Source: Spirochaetales bacterium (GTDB lineage: Bacteria > Spirochaetota > Spirochaetia > Sphaerochaetales > Sphaerochaetaceae). From it: DNA of 64,000 bases. The DNA is taken from NCBI GenBank assembly GCA_012523305.1, contig JAAYIV010000029.1:17295-81294 (forward strand), read 5' to 3'. Position numbers and translations under genes: made by a program. The notes beneath the pieces were generated by a model. The model saw nothing but the letters and a program-made list of their open reading frames with translations. It had not been told where the DNA came from and did no database searches. This document shows, in pieces, positions 45,738 to 54,614 of this stretch (position 1 is the first letter of the stretch; the number at the start of each line of letters is the position of its first letter).

Positions 45738-45791
45738 CACAAGTGATAAAGGCGGTAAAACGGTTTCGATCTCACTTGTGAGGCTTTTTTT
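45738..45791 (+). terminator. Hairpin with T-run in a divergent promoter region
   Basis: CACAAGTGA (45738-45746) pairs with TCACTTGTG (45772-45780) across a 25-base loop, followed by AGGC and seven T (45785-45791). It has terminator form on the plus strand, yet no gene precedes it on that strand; the upstream gene is divergent. It may end a short leader or small RNA, or attenuate the hydrolase gene downstream. Confidence 0.5.
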
Positions 45792-45824
45792 ATCGTGATA
45801 CCATGCCTGAAAAGGAGTTTCCGG

Positions 45825-46487
45825 ATGGATACAACAAGCCGAACCAAAACGATTCTCTGCTATGGTGATTCAAATACATGGGGGTTTAACCCGTATGACA
45901 TACAAAATCGGTATCAATATGAACAACGCTGGACATCAATTCTTGCCAAAGGCCTTGGTCCTGGCTATCAGGTGATTCCAGAAGGCTTGAACGGAAGGAC
46001 AACGGTTTTTGACGATCCGACGGTCCCGGGACGTAACGGCGCACAGTATTTGTATCCCTGTCTTCAATCGCACAAACCTTTGGATTTGGTTCTGGTCATG
46101 TTGGGTACGAACGATAGCAGTTATCGTTATGGCGTATTGGCTCCGGTGATTGCCTTGGGAATGAAACGATTGGTGAAAATCATATTACACAGTGAGGCGG
46201 GCGTAAACAACACATCTCCCATGGTAGGAATCATCGCGCCTGTTCCGGTGAATTCAGACTTTGACGAAGCTATGGTGAATCGATCAAGACATCTCATATC
46301 AAAAGAACTGTCGGTAACATATAAGGCGATCGCTGAAGAATTACAGGTTCAATTCTTTGATTCGAGTGCATATATCAGCGAATGCAAGATGCCCGATGGT
46401 ATCCATTTACATCCAGATGACCACAAAATACTTGGCGAACAATTGACTGTTTGGGTGACTTCCATGTTTTCCAGTCCGAAGCGGTAG
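45825..46487 (+). CDS. SGNH/GDSL-family esterase
   Basis: A 220-residue SGNH hydrolase of the arylesterase type. The catalytic serine is in block I (ILCYGDSNTWGFNPY), the oxyanion glycine/asparagine in LVMLGTNDSSYRYG, and the Asp-His dyad in DGIHLHPDDHK. No signal peptide, so it is probably cytoplasmic. Likely substrates are acetyl or aryl esters. The ATG at 45825 follows AAAGGAG at seven bases; a longer reading from 45795 lacks a site. The aldose epimerase gene follows 50 bases downstream. Confidence 0.88.
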   Translation: MDTTSRTKTILCYGDSNTWGFNPYDIQNRYQYEQRWTSILAKGLGPGYQVIPEGLNGRTTVFDDPTVPGRNGAQYLYPCLQSHKPLDLVLVMLGTNDSSYRYGVLAPVIALGMKRLVKIILHSEAGVNNTSPMVGIIAPVPVNSDFDEAMVNRSRHLISKELSVTYKAIAEELQVQFFDSSAYISECKMPDGIHLHPDDHKILGEQLTVWVTSMFSSPKR

Positions 46488-46537
46488 GTTACTTGCCCGT
46501 GTGGAAACTATTTTGATTGTCGTTTATAATCAACACC

Positions 46538-47419
46538 ATGGTAGTACTCAATAACAATCAAATATCGGTTAAAGTGGATGAGTTGGGAGCTGAATTAGCA
46601 TCAGTGGTATTGAATGAAACTGGAAACCAGTATCTGTGGCAAGGCGATGAACAGTATTGGGCAAATCGTTCTCCGTTGCTCTTTCCGATTGTCGGAAGGT
46701 TAAACGATCACCAATATCAATATGATGGGAAGCTCTATGGAATGGGTATTCACGGGTTTGCCCGTAACATGCATTTTTCTGTTGAGCAACAGCGTAATGA
46801 AGCAGCGACTTTTGTTCTTTCAAGTAATGGTCAGACGAAAGAAATTTATCCGTTTGATTTTGTCCTGCGAGTCAATTACCTCCTTGAGGGCAAGACTGTA
46901 CGGATAGAGGCTGAAGTCGAGCACACAGGCACTTCAACCATGTATTTCTCAATCGGATTCCATCCGGGATTTGATTTTGGCCTGATGAATCCTGGTTCAG
47001 GCATTGATGATTATTATCTCAAGTTCGATGCGCGCAAGAGTATGGCGGACAGGGTCGGGATTGCCAAAGGCTATCGTTCAGGAACAGTTTCCAACGGTGC
47101 GTTTGAAGAGGGTTTACAGCCATTGAGTGCGGAAAATTTTTCCAATGATGCCATTGTGATCAAGAATTTTTCATCAAAACATGTAACGCTAGCATCAGAT
47201 ACCTATCCCCATGGGGTTACCATGTCTATCGATGGATTTCCATATCTCGGTATCTGGACAACCTATGTGCGACATCCTTTGTTTGTTTGTATCGAACCTT
47301 GGCATGGAGTAGGATCAAAACTCGGTGATAATCCTGACAGGCTTATCGAGAAGGAAGGGATAATCGCTCTAGGACCGAAGGGGAGTTTTTCCTGCAGTAC
47401 CTCTATCACATTGTTCTGA
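46538..47419 (+). CDS. Aldose 1-epimerase family protein
   Basis: A 293-residue galactose-mutarotase-like protein of the YihR/YeaD-like group. LWQGDEQYWANRSPLLFPIV, GIHGFARNMHF, and the beta-supersandwich pattern to FVCIEPWHGVGSK near the C terminus are typical. It would interconvert sugar anomers, or act on phosphosugars. The ATG at 46538 has no good ribosome site, and an in-frame TTG at 46517 is possible. Its stop is 19 bases from the convergent metalloprotease gene. Confidence 0.87.
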   Translation: MVVLNNNQISVKVDELGAELASVVLNETGNQYLWQGDEQYWANRSPLLFPIVGRLNDHQYQYDGKLYGMGIHGFARNMHFSVEQQRNEAATFVLSSNGQTKEIYPFDFVLRVNYLLEGKTVRIEAEVEHTGTSTMYFSIGFHPGFDFGLMNPGSGIDDYYLKFDARKSMADRVGIAKGYRSGTVSNGAFEEGLQPLSAENFSNDAIVIKNFSSKHVTLASDTYPHGVTMSIDGFPYLGIWTTYVRHPLFVCIEPWHGVGSKLGDNPDRLIEKEGIIALGPKGSFSCSTSITLF

Positions 47420-47438
47420 TGATGTGTCTTGAGAATAC

Positions 47439-50216
47439 CTACAAAGATAAGGCATATACGGGAATGATGCCGAACTGACCGGTTTCATCACGAGAGCTGA
47501 TAATCGAAGTATTCGGGAACCCCAAATTGAAATAGATTCTGGACGCCCGATCTGAAATACGAGTCATGAAGCCAATGTAGGGTCTGGCAATCGCATTTGA
47601 TCCGAAAGCAAGCTTTACATGTAACTCTCCGCCGAGATAGACATCTTTTTCCCATGAAAACTCGCCTGGGTTGTAGTATGCGCTTGTTTGTGCGAACAAC
47701 CGTGCCCCGATAGCAGTTAGACCTCCGTAAGGAATCGGAATGTCATACAGGCCTAGCGGGATGTGCCACCCTATGGTTCCCGTTGATTTAATTTTTCCTG
47801 AATCCCTTGGTTCGAACACATTGCCCTTCGGTGCCAGTGTGTATGTTTGTAATACTTGTCCGGTGGTTGCGATAGTTGCTATTTCTACGCTGATCGCATG
47901 ACCTGAGTTCCCTAGGGCAAATTGCCTGGCAGCATACAGTGTCGGCCTGAATTCAAATAAATTGCCGCTTGAATTAAAGATAGCGTTCATGCCGATGGCG
48001 ACACTTGTGCTCGATCTTCCGAAAAAAGCTCGTGAAGACCCATAATCACCCCGACTCAATTGCATCCCGTATGCCGCAATAAAACTGGAAGTAGTGCCGG
48101 TCGTTGTGAATTGGATCGCAGGAGTTGCCTTCAAAGTCGTGAATCGATCGGGACGGGGCCAATGAGCGAACACGAATGAAAGTGCGGATGTAGCGGTATG
48201 TGCACGGTACCAAGTCCGGGCCTCTTCAATAAAGAGTGAAGTGTTGACCTCGACATTCGTTTGCAGCACCCCCCATCCCGCATCATAGACATATTCAAGT
48301 TGCGTGATCGGCAGATTGTCCGTAAAGCTCCATCCACCGGTTGCCAATACAGTATGCTTGCCCAACGGAGAATGAAACAGGGCGGTAATACCTGCGGTGT
48401 ACGTAGTTGTATCATCAATCGGAGTCGGCAACCAAAATCCAAATCGTAGCCAATCTCGATACGCGACAGGTTGAAATTTTGTGATTTCTGGTAAGTCTGG
48501 ATTCTTGATATCCGATTTGAAACGTACCGGTTCACTCTTTATCGCCCCGAGTGATGTTTTTTTCAATGAAAACCCATCAGGTCCGTATGTGCCATAGATG
48601 ATGGTATCATCATTGATTTCTGCTCCGATCGCTCCGACAGGATCTTCTATTATCAAAGATATCGTCTTGTCGATCAGATTGTAACTATAAACTGAAAGAC
48701 TTCCTGATGTGTCGGCACTGAATGTTATATGGGAGCCATCGGTACATCTCAGTCGATGGATTGCTCCTTCGCCATGTGGCCAAAGATGTTGTGCCGACCC
48801 ATCCATGGCGATGACTACCAGTGTCGCGAGCCCATCAGAAACTTCAATCGCGACAATATGGTTCCCGTCAGGCATAAACTGCGGTTCGTAAACAGACGCG
48901 TCAGTAGGTTCGTACAACACCCTTGGTACGTCTGGATTATCCACATCTACTATCACCAGCCGATATTGGGTCCCTAACGGTTCGATAGCTGCGATGTATG
49001 AAGCTGATTGGTCGATTGTCGGTTGTAGCAATTGCTGTTTCCAGGTGAGTCTGGTGAAGGTATCTGCATCATAGTCATAGAGAAACACATCACTGTATGT
49101 GACTGGGACTTTTCGGGTACCGTCTGTTTTGATCGTCTTTTCCCAAGGCGTTGCAATGGCCCAAAGCGATCCGTCCTGAATTGAATCGAACGAGAATTCA
49201 TCGCTTAACACCATGCGTTTCAATACTTCGAATGTCGAACCGTCATCAGCATACCGGACTATCGCACTTCCCGTTTCCGGTGTGGTAGCATATCCGATCC
49301 AACCCATTTCGGTATGTAGGGGTAGATAAAAGTGTCCTGTCTTCACAGGTGAGAATGCTGTCACGCCGATCAGAGGCTCGACTTGTGGGAATGAAGCTTT
49401 GAGTCGGCTTTGAGCTGATGCGAAGATGTCTTTGGCTGTTAGTCCCGTCGTTTTCCTGATTGGAAAAGAAAGACCTAAAAATGGGAATCTGAGAAATTTG
49501 TGGTTGATTTCTTCGAAAACCGATGTTCCATACGTGTCCATCAGATATGCTACCATCACATATCCGGTACTATAAATCCGTCCCGATGGGGGGTAGCTCG
49601 ATTGGTAACTTCCTTGCCACAACGACCACATGGAATTGTTTACTATCGGAGCTTTAAACTCAAGTTCGAAGAGTCGGTCCTCACCGCGCCCGCCTTCTAC
49701 AAAAGCGGTCTCGGCATAGGTAGTGATTCCTTCAACCCACCATCCACTCATAAAACTACTCGGTATGACGGCGATATCGGGCCCGAATACATATGACAAT
49801 GTACCGAAAAGGCCTTTCTTTGATGTGAGATGGAGGTAATGGGTCAATTCATGGACGAAAACTGAAGAAAGCCAATCTGAACTGCGTTGTCCTAGAAATC
49901 TTGTGGCAGGACTCGTAAGTGATAAAAAGACCGAAGAGGGAGCACTCGTGTAATATCCATACGCGTCAGCGCTTTGTGTGCCGATGATTACCGGGATAGA
50001 TGTTTTCGGGTGATTGTCGAGTAGTTCGGAAAGGGTGGAATATAACGACTCCGCGGTACTGGCCAATTGTCGAACATAGTGCAGGTTCTCATCTTCGAAG
50101 ATGAAGATAAAATGTTCTGTTGTTATCTTCTGCCAAGTAGCCGGGATGTTTCCTATGAGAACAATAACAAAGATGGTAATCGCCAAGACTCTTTTTAAAG
50201 ACTGTCGCTTCTGCAT
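47439..50216 (-). CDS. Metalloprotease / beta-propeller / outer-membrane barrel fusion protein
   Basis: A 925-residue exported protein. After a signal segment (VLAITIFVIVLIGNIPA), residues about 20-260 are a gluzincin-type zinc peptidase: VFVHELTHYLHL gives the HExxH motif and GWWVEGITTYAET the downstream glutamate. The middle (about 300-590) has TolB/WD40-like strands (SDVFLYDYDADTFTRLTW, YVPQFMPDG-like turns), probably a propeller. From about 610 the sequence alternates short beta strands with Gly/aromatic residues and ends FGIIPVYALSL, as in outer-membrane barrels. It would place a protease and propeller at the outer membrane. The ATG at 50216 is preferred as it starts the signal peptide. 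Function is unknown. Confidence 0.72.
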   Translation of the reverse strand: MQKRQSLKRVLAITIFVIVLIGNIPATWQKITTEHFIFIFEDENLHYVRQLASTAESLYSTLSELLDNHPKTSIPVIIGTQSADAYGYYTSAPSSVFLSLTSPATRFLGQRSSDWLSSVFVHELTHYLHLTSKKGLFGTLSYVFGPDIAVIPSSFMSGWWVEGITTYAETAFVEGGRGEDRLFELEFKAPIVNNSMWSLWQGSYQSSYPPSGRIYSTGYVMVAYLMDTYGTSVFEEINHKFLRFPFLGLSFPIRKTTGLTAKDIFASAQSRLKASFPQVEPLIGVTAFSPVKTGHFYLPLHTEMGWIGYATTPETGSAIVRYADDGSTFEVLKRMVLSDEFSFDSIQDGSLWAIATPWEKTIKTDGTRKVPVTYSDVFLYDYDADTFTRLTWKQQLLQPTIDQSASYIAAIEPLGTQYRLVIVDVDNPDVPRVLYEPTDASVYEPQFMPDGNHIVAIEVSDGLATLVVIAMDGSAQHLWPHGEGAIHRLRCTDGSHITFSADTSGSLSVYSYNLIDKTISLIIEDPVGAIGAEINDDTIIYGTYGPDGFSLKKTSLGAIKSEPVRFKSDIKNPDLPEITKFQPVAYRDWLRFGFWLPTPIDDTTTYTAGITALFHSPLGKHTVLATGGWSFTDNLPITQLEYVYDAGWGVLQTNVEVNTSLFIEEARTWYRAHTATSALSFVFAHWPRPDRFTTLKATPAIQFTTTGTTSSFIAAYGMQLSRGDYGSSRAFFGRSSTSVAIGMNAIFNSSGNLFEFRPTLYAARQFALGNSGHAISVEIATIATTGQVLQTYTLAPKGNVFEPRDSGKIKSTGTIGWHIPLGLYDIPIPYGGLTAIGARLFAQTSAYYNPGEFSWEKDVYLGGELHVKLAFGSNAIARPYIGFMTRISDRASRIYFNLGFPNTSIISSRDETGQFGIIPVYALSL

Positions 50217-50275
50217 GCCAAGAGTATAAATCGAAACATATGATAGTTCACCTAAATTTAACAAAGGTCGATTAT

Positions 50276-50304
50276 TTGACAATATTACAAATTTTAGTTT
50301 TACA
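50276..50304 (+). promoter_or_regulatory. Candidate promoter of second RCC1 gene
   Basis: A perfect TTGACA (50276-50281) with TTTACA (50299-50304) 17 bases later; the -10 is weak. It lies in the 133-base divergent gap between the protease and RCC1 genes. Confidence 0.45.
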
Positions 50305-50349
50305 GAGGTGGAGTTGCCATGTTAGTGTTCATAAACAAGAGGAAAACAA

Positions 50350-51804
50350 ATGCAACTAACCAGAGTTCAAAAAATCTCACTGTGTGTGCTGATTATCCTG
50401 TGCTGCTTTGTAAGCCCGGTGTTTTCAGATGAACCGATAGTCTATGTTCCTGATGCCGACGGTGCGGTATATCTGCCAGATATTGACAGCCCTTTTGATG
50501 TGCTTCTCAATTCTGATCCATTTATCGTGTTTGAGGCTCCCGATGACGGTCACTATGCCATAACCAACCATACCCCCGGGTTTTGGCTCTACATGGCGTT
50601 ATATGGTCCGCAAAACAATTATGATGAACCGTTGTATGAGAATTATGATTATGTGGATGTTTTGAGTGAAATGGCGGTGTATCTGGATAAAGACAATCTC
50701 TATTTGCTTGGTATCGGTGTGTTGGACGATACCATCTATGATCAAATCGCTCGTTTTTCTATCATGCCTGAATCGAAATTGAGAGCCGATATGATTGCTA
50801 CGGGTGAAGAATTTTCCTTGGTGGTGGCAAGTGACGGATCGTTATGGAGCACCGGCCGGAACAATGGAATTCAAGAAGCACGGAGTGCAAGGCAATTTGT
50901 CCAAGTCGGAAGCGATGTCCAAGCGGTTGCTGCTCATAATGATGCTTTGTTCTTCATCAAGAATGATAAAACGTTATGGGCGAGCGGCCAGAATCGTTAT
51001 GGCCAGCTTGGCGATGGTACGAGCATGGCAAAAACTACTCCCGTATATATCACAGACAATGTGCGTTCTGTGGCATCGGGTCTTTCACATACCATGATAT
51101 TGAAACATGACGGTACCCTATGGGTAAACGGATATGGAGTAAACGGTCAGCTTGGTTTGGAAAGTATGCGATCTACGGATGTCCCGATGAAAGTGATGAC
51201 GGATGTGGTCTCGATTGCTTCGGCAAATCAAACTTCATATGCAATTAAGACAGACGGGACACTTTGGGCTTTCGGGGCAAATGATAAGGGACAGCTTGGC
51301 AATTCACAGTCATTTTTCAACAATGTTACCTCACCGATTCAAGTTGCGGATGAGGTGCAAGCGGTAGCCGCAGGAAGCTCCCACGTATTGATTTTGAAAA
51401 ACGACGGGACACTCTATGCTGCGGGTAATAATGCAAAAGGACAATTTGGATTTGCAGAACCAACATCCCATGCAATGTTCGTAAAGATTGCTGACGGGGT
51501 TAAGGGCATACAGGCAAAAGAATCCTACTCACTAATCATAAAAGAAGACAACTCGTTGTGGTTTGCCGGTAGCAATAATACTGGAATTACAGGCCCCCAC
51601 AGGTCCGAATGGGCTATCGATTCAACTTCATTTAAAAAACTGATGGACGATGTTGCTCATGTCAGTGCGGGTAGATTCCACATGCTTGCCCTGAAGACAG
51701 ACGGCACCGTTTTTACCTGGGGCTACAACCAATATGGACAGCTCGGAGACGGAACTACCGCTCACCGGATGGAGGCGAATCAGGTGTTTGACGTGAACCG
51801 GTAG
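50350..51804 (+). CDS. Secreted RCC1-repeat protein (second copy)
   Basis: A 484-residue protein with a signal peptide (KISLCVLIILCCFVSPVFSD) and seven RCC1-type repeats from about residue 150 (ASGQNRYGQLGDG, VNGYGVNGQLGLE, AFGANDKGQLGNS, AAGNNAKGQFGFA, TWGYNQYGQLGDG among them), a full seven-bladed propeller. The N-terminal domain, residues 27-145, is acidic and beta-rich (PDADGAVYLPDIDSPFDVLL) and differs from that of the RCC1 protein at 43904. The ATG follows AGAGGAAAAC. Its 3' end overlaps the opposite DUF3783 gene by 50 bases. The ligand is unknown. Confidence 0.85.
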   Translation: MQLTRVQKISLCVLIILCCFVSPVFSDEPIVYVPDADGAVYLPDIDSPFDVLLNSDPFIVFEAPDDGHYAITNHTPGFWLYMALYGPQNNYDEPLYENYDYVDVLSEMAVYLDKDNLYLLGIGVLDDTIYDQIARFSIMPESKLRADMIATGEEFSLVVASDGSLWSTGRNNGIQEARSARQFVQVGSDVQAVAAHNDALFFIKNDKTLWASGQNRYGQLGDGTSMAKTTPVYITDNVRSVASGLSHTMILKHDGTLWVNGYGVNGQLGLESMRSTDVPMKVMTDVVSIASANQTSYAIKTDGTLWAFGANDKGQLGNSQSFFNNVTSPIQVADEVQAVAAGSSHVLILKNDGTLYAAGNNAKGQFGFAEPTSHAMFVKIADGVKGIQAKESYSLIIKEDNSLWFAGSNNTGITGPHRSEWAIDSTSFKKLMDDVAHVSAGRFHMLALKTDGTVFTWGYNQYGQLGDGTTAHRMEANQVFDVNR

Positions 51805-52030
51805 GGATTTCACCGGATTTCCTCTGTTTATTCTTGAAGTATGCATGTTCTTCACTGACGTCTTTGACGATGTCTTTGAGTTTCATCTCAAGAGAATGGT
51901 CCGTTGCCATCGCAAAGGCCACCTCGCTTTGCGCGGGCAACTGACTTTTCACTGCACGCATCACGGCAAAGACTTCTTCTTTAGTGAAATTTGCCATCAA
52001 AACTACTTTTGTCGGTTGTTGTTCTTCCAT
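51755..52030 (-). CDS. DUF3783 protein
   Basis: A 91-residue protein whose N-terminal 65 residues fit DUF3783: VVLMANFTKEEVFAVMRAVK, then AFAMATDHSLEMKLKDIV and the closing EEHAYFKNKQ. The C-terminal tail is Ser/Pro-rich and unordered. The family function is unknown. The GGTGGT before ATG 52030 is a plausible ribosome site. The last 50 bases are antisense to the end of the RCC1 gene. It is divergent from the DUF89 gene. Confidence 0.75.
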   Translation of the reverse strand: MEEQQPTKVVLMANFTKEEVFAVMRAVKSQLPAQSEVAFAMATDHSLEMKLKDIVKDVSEEHAYFKNKQRKSGEIPTGSRQTPDSPPSGER

Positions 52031-52107
52031 ACCACCATAGTAAATAAAGAGCGAGCACTCGTACAGGGGTATGTCAACGATTGTTCTAACATGATATACC
52101 TAACTGC

Positions 52108-53007
52108 ATGAATATCCAATTATCGTGTATCCCCTGTTTTTTTAATCAAGTACTGCAAGCAGGTAGGGTGGGTGCCCTTGATGAAGAGGCAATCAGACGA
52201 GTATATGTTCGCTTGGGCTCCGCATTGAAAGAGATGCCTTTCGATGTGTCTCCTGCGGAAGCGGGCATGTGCATGTTCTCGGCACTTGCCGAAGAGATGA
52301 AAGGCGTGGACCCATATGCGGCACTCAAGAAAAAAGCCAATGCATTGGCATTGAATGCGTATGGGAGGGCGAAGCAGACCGTAATGACGGCACCTGATCC
52401 CCTCGAGATGGCTATTGAATTCGCTTGTGCGGGCAATATCATCGATTATGGCGTCTATCCTCCAGATTTTGATGTTGAAGGTGAAATTGAACGAATTGTC
52501 AGCCGGTTAAACGAACAATCATCCGCCGAACGAGCTGAATTTTTCAAATATGAAGCTTTTAAAGATCAATTGCCACATGTAGATCGCATGATGGTCATAG
52601 GTGACAATGCCGGTGAAGTATTGTTCGATCGCATTCTTCTCGAAACGATGGTGGCAACCTATCCGGACATCACGATGTATTACGCCACCAGAGGATATCC
52701 TGTTTTGAATGATTGTGTAATAGAAGATGCTTTGGAATGTGGCATCGACGGCGTCGCAACCGTGGTTTCCAGCGGTGTGGCTTCTCCCGGGTTGGTACTG
52801 AATCAAGCTTCCGGTGAGTTTTTGGAGTTATTACATACCTGCGATTTCATCCTCAGTAAAGGGCAAGGGAACTACGAGTCGTTATCGAATGAGAATATTC
52901 CTGCTTTTTATGCATTGATGGCAAAATGTGAAGCTGTGGCCAATGATGCCCAATGTCCGATAGGCACACTGATCTTACAACCGTCACGGATATGGAATTG
53001 GCATTGA
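52108..53007 (+). CDS. DUF89 (damage-control phosphatase / ARMT1-like) protein
   Basis: A 299-residue member of the DUF89 family of metal-dependent phosphatases, thought to remove damaged or excess phosphometabolites. The N terminus SCIPCFFNQVLQAGR, the active-site block MMVIGDNAGEVLFDRILLE near residue 165, and SSGVASPGLVLN with ILSKGQGNYESLS near 250 are diagnostic. Start ATG at 52108 lacks a strong ribosome site. A T8 run follows the stop (53012-53019), without a strong stem. Confidence 0.88.
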   Translation: MNIQLSCIPCFFNQVLQAGRVGALDEEAIRRVYVRLGSALKEMPFDVSPAEAGMCMFSALAEEMKGVDPYAALKKKANALALNAYGRAKQTVMTAPDPLEMAIEFACAGNIIDYGVYPPDFDVEGEIERIVSRLNEQSSAERAEFFKYEAFKDQLPHVDRMMVIGDNAGEVLFDRILLETMVATYPDITMYYATRGYPVLNDCVIEDALECGIDGVATVVSSGVASPGLVLNQASGEFLELLHTCDFILSKGQGNYESLSNENIPAFYALMAKCEAVANDAQCPIGTLILQPSRIWNWH

Positions 53008-53025
53008 TTTGTTTTTTTTGCATTA

Positions 53026-53055
53026 TTGACAGATGTTGGGCAAGACCGTTACTCT
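53026..53055 (+). promoter_or_regulatory. Candidate promoter of alpha/beta hydrolase gene
   Basis: A perfect TTGACA (53026-53031) and TACTCT (53050-53055) with an 18-base spacer, about 40 bases upstream of the start codon. Confidence 0.4.
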
Positions 53056-53095
53056 GCAAAGCAAGTATCGCGGTGATGAGTAACTGGAGAATCGG

Positions 53096-54082
53096 ATGTT
53101 TTCACTTACGCAGTGGATAATACTGGTCTTGGTAGTGGTTTTATATGGATTCTCTGTGTTTATCGCTCGCAAAGAGCAACGAAGCGCATCGTCTTGGTAT
53201 GCTGAACGATTACTCGCTTTCAGAATAAAGTATGGGCTTTTCACGATTCCCGACGATCCGGTAAAATTCTTATCGGAACAAGCTCTTGAAAATGAAATGC
53301 GCTATGAATTACCGATTGCATTACGATTGACCGGCAAGATGCAACGGGTAGAAATGGCCGGACTCGATTGTATCGTACTCGGGGGAGCAAGTGCTTCTCC
53401 ATTGAGGATTCTCTATCTGCATGGCGGAGCATATGTACAGCAGCCGTTATTGCCCCATTGGACATTTCTCGATCGACTCGCCAAAAAAACCAAAGCTGAA
53501 ATAATTGCACCATTGTATCCCAAAGCACCCTTGCATACCTACGCGGAGACTTTCGGCATGCTCGAGCGGTTGTATAGACTGCTGCTGGATATTTGCGGTG
53601 GATGCGCAACGATATTCATGGGAGATTCCGCAGGCGGGGGCTTGGCTCTGGCCTTTGCACAGGCTCTCAAGGAATATCAGTTGCCGCAACCCAAACGATT
53701 GATCTTATTGTCTCCCTGGTTGGATGTCTCGATGGAAAATGCTGACATGGATGAGTTGGAAGCCAAAGACCCGATGCTGCAGCGTTCCTATCTGATAACT
53801 GCAGGAAAGGCTTGGGCCGGTGCAACTGACGTACACGATTACAAAGTGAGTCCGATATACGGGTCATGTGCGCATGTGAGTCCGATCACGCTTTTTGTGG
53901 GTACTCATGAATTATTCTTGGCAGATGCAAAGAAATTTGCCCACATCGCAAAAAATCAAAACGCACAGATCGATGTACGGATTTATCCGAAAATGAATCA
54001 TGTGTTTCCATTATTTCCAATACCCGAAGCCAAGATGGCAATGAGAGAAATTGTTGAATTGATTCATTCAGATCAACGGTAG
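53096..54082 (+). CDS. Alpha/beta hydrolase (hormone-sensitive-lipase type)
   Basis: A 328-residue membrane-anchored hydrolase. Residues 5-24 form a membrane helix (WIILVLVVVLYGFSVFIA). The oxyanion motif YLHGGAYVQQ lies near residue 105, the nucleophile in FMGDSAGGGLALAFA near 180, and the acid and histidine in the VGTHELFLADAKKF and MNHVFPLFP segments. It should hydrolyse ester or lactone substrates near the membrane. GGAG precedes the ATG. No partner genes are evident. Confidence 0.85.
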   Translation: MFSLTQWIILVLVVVLYGFSVFIARKEQRSASSWYAERLLAFRIKYGLFTIPDDPVKFLSEQALENEMRYELPIALRLTGKMQRVEMAGLDCIVLGGASASPLRILYLHGGAYVQQPLLPHWTFLDRLAKKTKAEIIAPLYPKAPLHTYAETFGMLERLYRLLLDICGGCATIFMGDSAGGGLALAFAQALKEYQLPQPKRLILLSPWLDVSMENADMDELEAKDPMLQRSYLITAGKAWAGATDVHDYKVSPIYGSCAHVSPITLFVGTHELFLADAKKFAHIAKNQNAQIDVRIYPKMNHVFPLFPIPEAKMAMREIVELIHSDQR

Positions 54083-54614
54083 TCAGTGCATCCATTGAAT
54101 TAACCACATCCGGTAAAAGAATGTATCAAGTATTTACCCGTTTGTAATACCTGCAGAAGGAGATTGTTAAATTGCTAAAACTCTGCAATGTATGCTCGTC
54201 GGTACCCGTAACACGAACCATTTGGTTCTGATTGCGGATAGGTCTATCATCTTTTATAGGATTTTAAATATAAGAATTGTAACTATTCAAATATAATTCT
54301 TTATAATATATAAAAATAAAACTTAACAAATATTGTTTGTTAGTATACACTGATCATAGTTCGAATTGATCCGGATGCAGGTTTATCCGAGCAGCCGGCG
54401 ATTTTTGAACAAAACAATCATGATCTCAGTCCGAATCGGGTAGTTAGTCATAATATGTTGTCAATATCGAACAGAGATGTTATGGCACGTTCACACATAG
54501 CTAAAATTATATAACTACTTATAATATAACAAATAAAAAAAATTTTATCATTTACTATAATACAATTTCATGCAATGATATGAGTACCAATCCAAAAAAA
54601 AGAGGAGGTCTCGC
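54083..54614. other. AT-rich gene-free region of 532 bases
   Basis: No convincing gene on either strand. The right half is very AT-rich with several TATAAT-like hexamers (for example 54302-54307). A palindrome TAACAAA-N5-TTTGTTA is at 54324-54342. Short open stretches without start codon or ribosome site look like decayed coding or chance. The last 20 bases hold the AGAGGAGG site of the lipoprotein gene. Confidence 0.6.
54324..54342. promoter_or_regulatory. Palindrome, possible operator
   Basis: Perfect 7-bp arms TAACAAA and TTTGTTA around TATTG, within 40 bases of a TATAAT hexamer. The form is that of a dimeric repressor site. It does not fit the Rex consensus (opposite arm order). The gene it would control is unclear; the next start downstream is 270 bases away. 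Confidence 0.35.

Noticed and set aside
54344..54514. 56-codon open stretch in the AT-rich gap with coding-like composition
   Set aside because: No start codon near its beginning and no ribosome site; could be a decayed gene piece, but nothing supports a functional gene.
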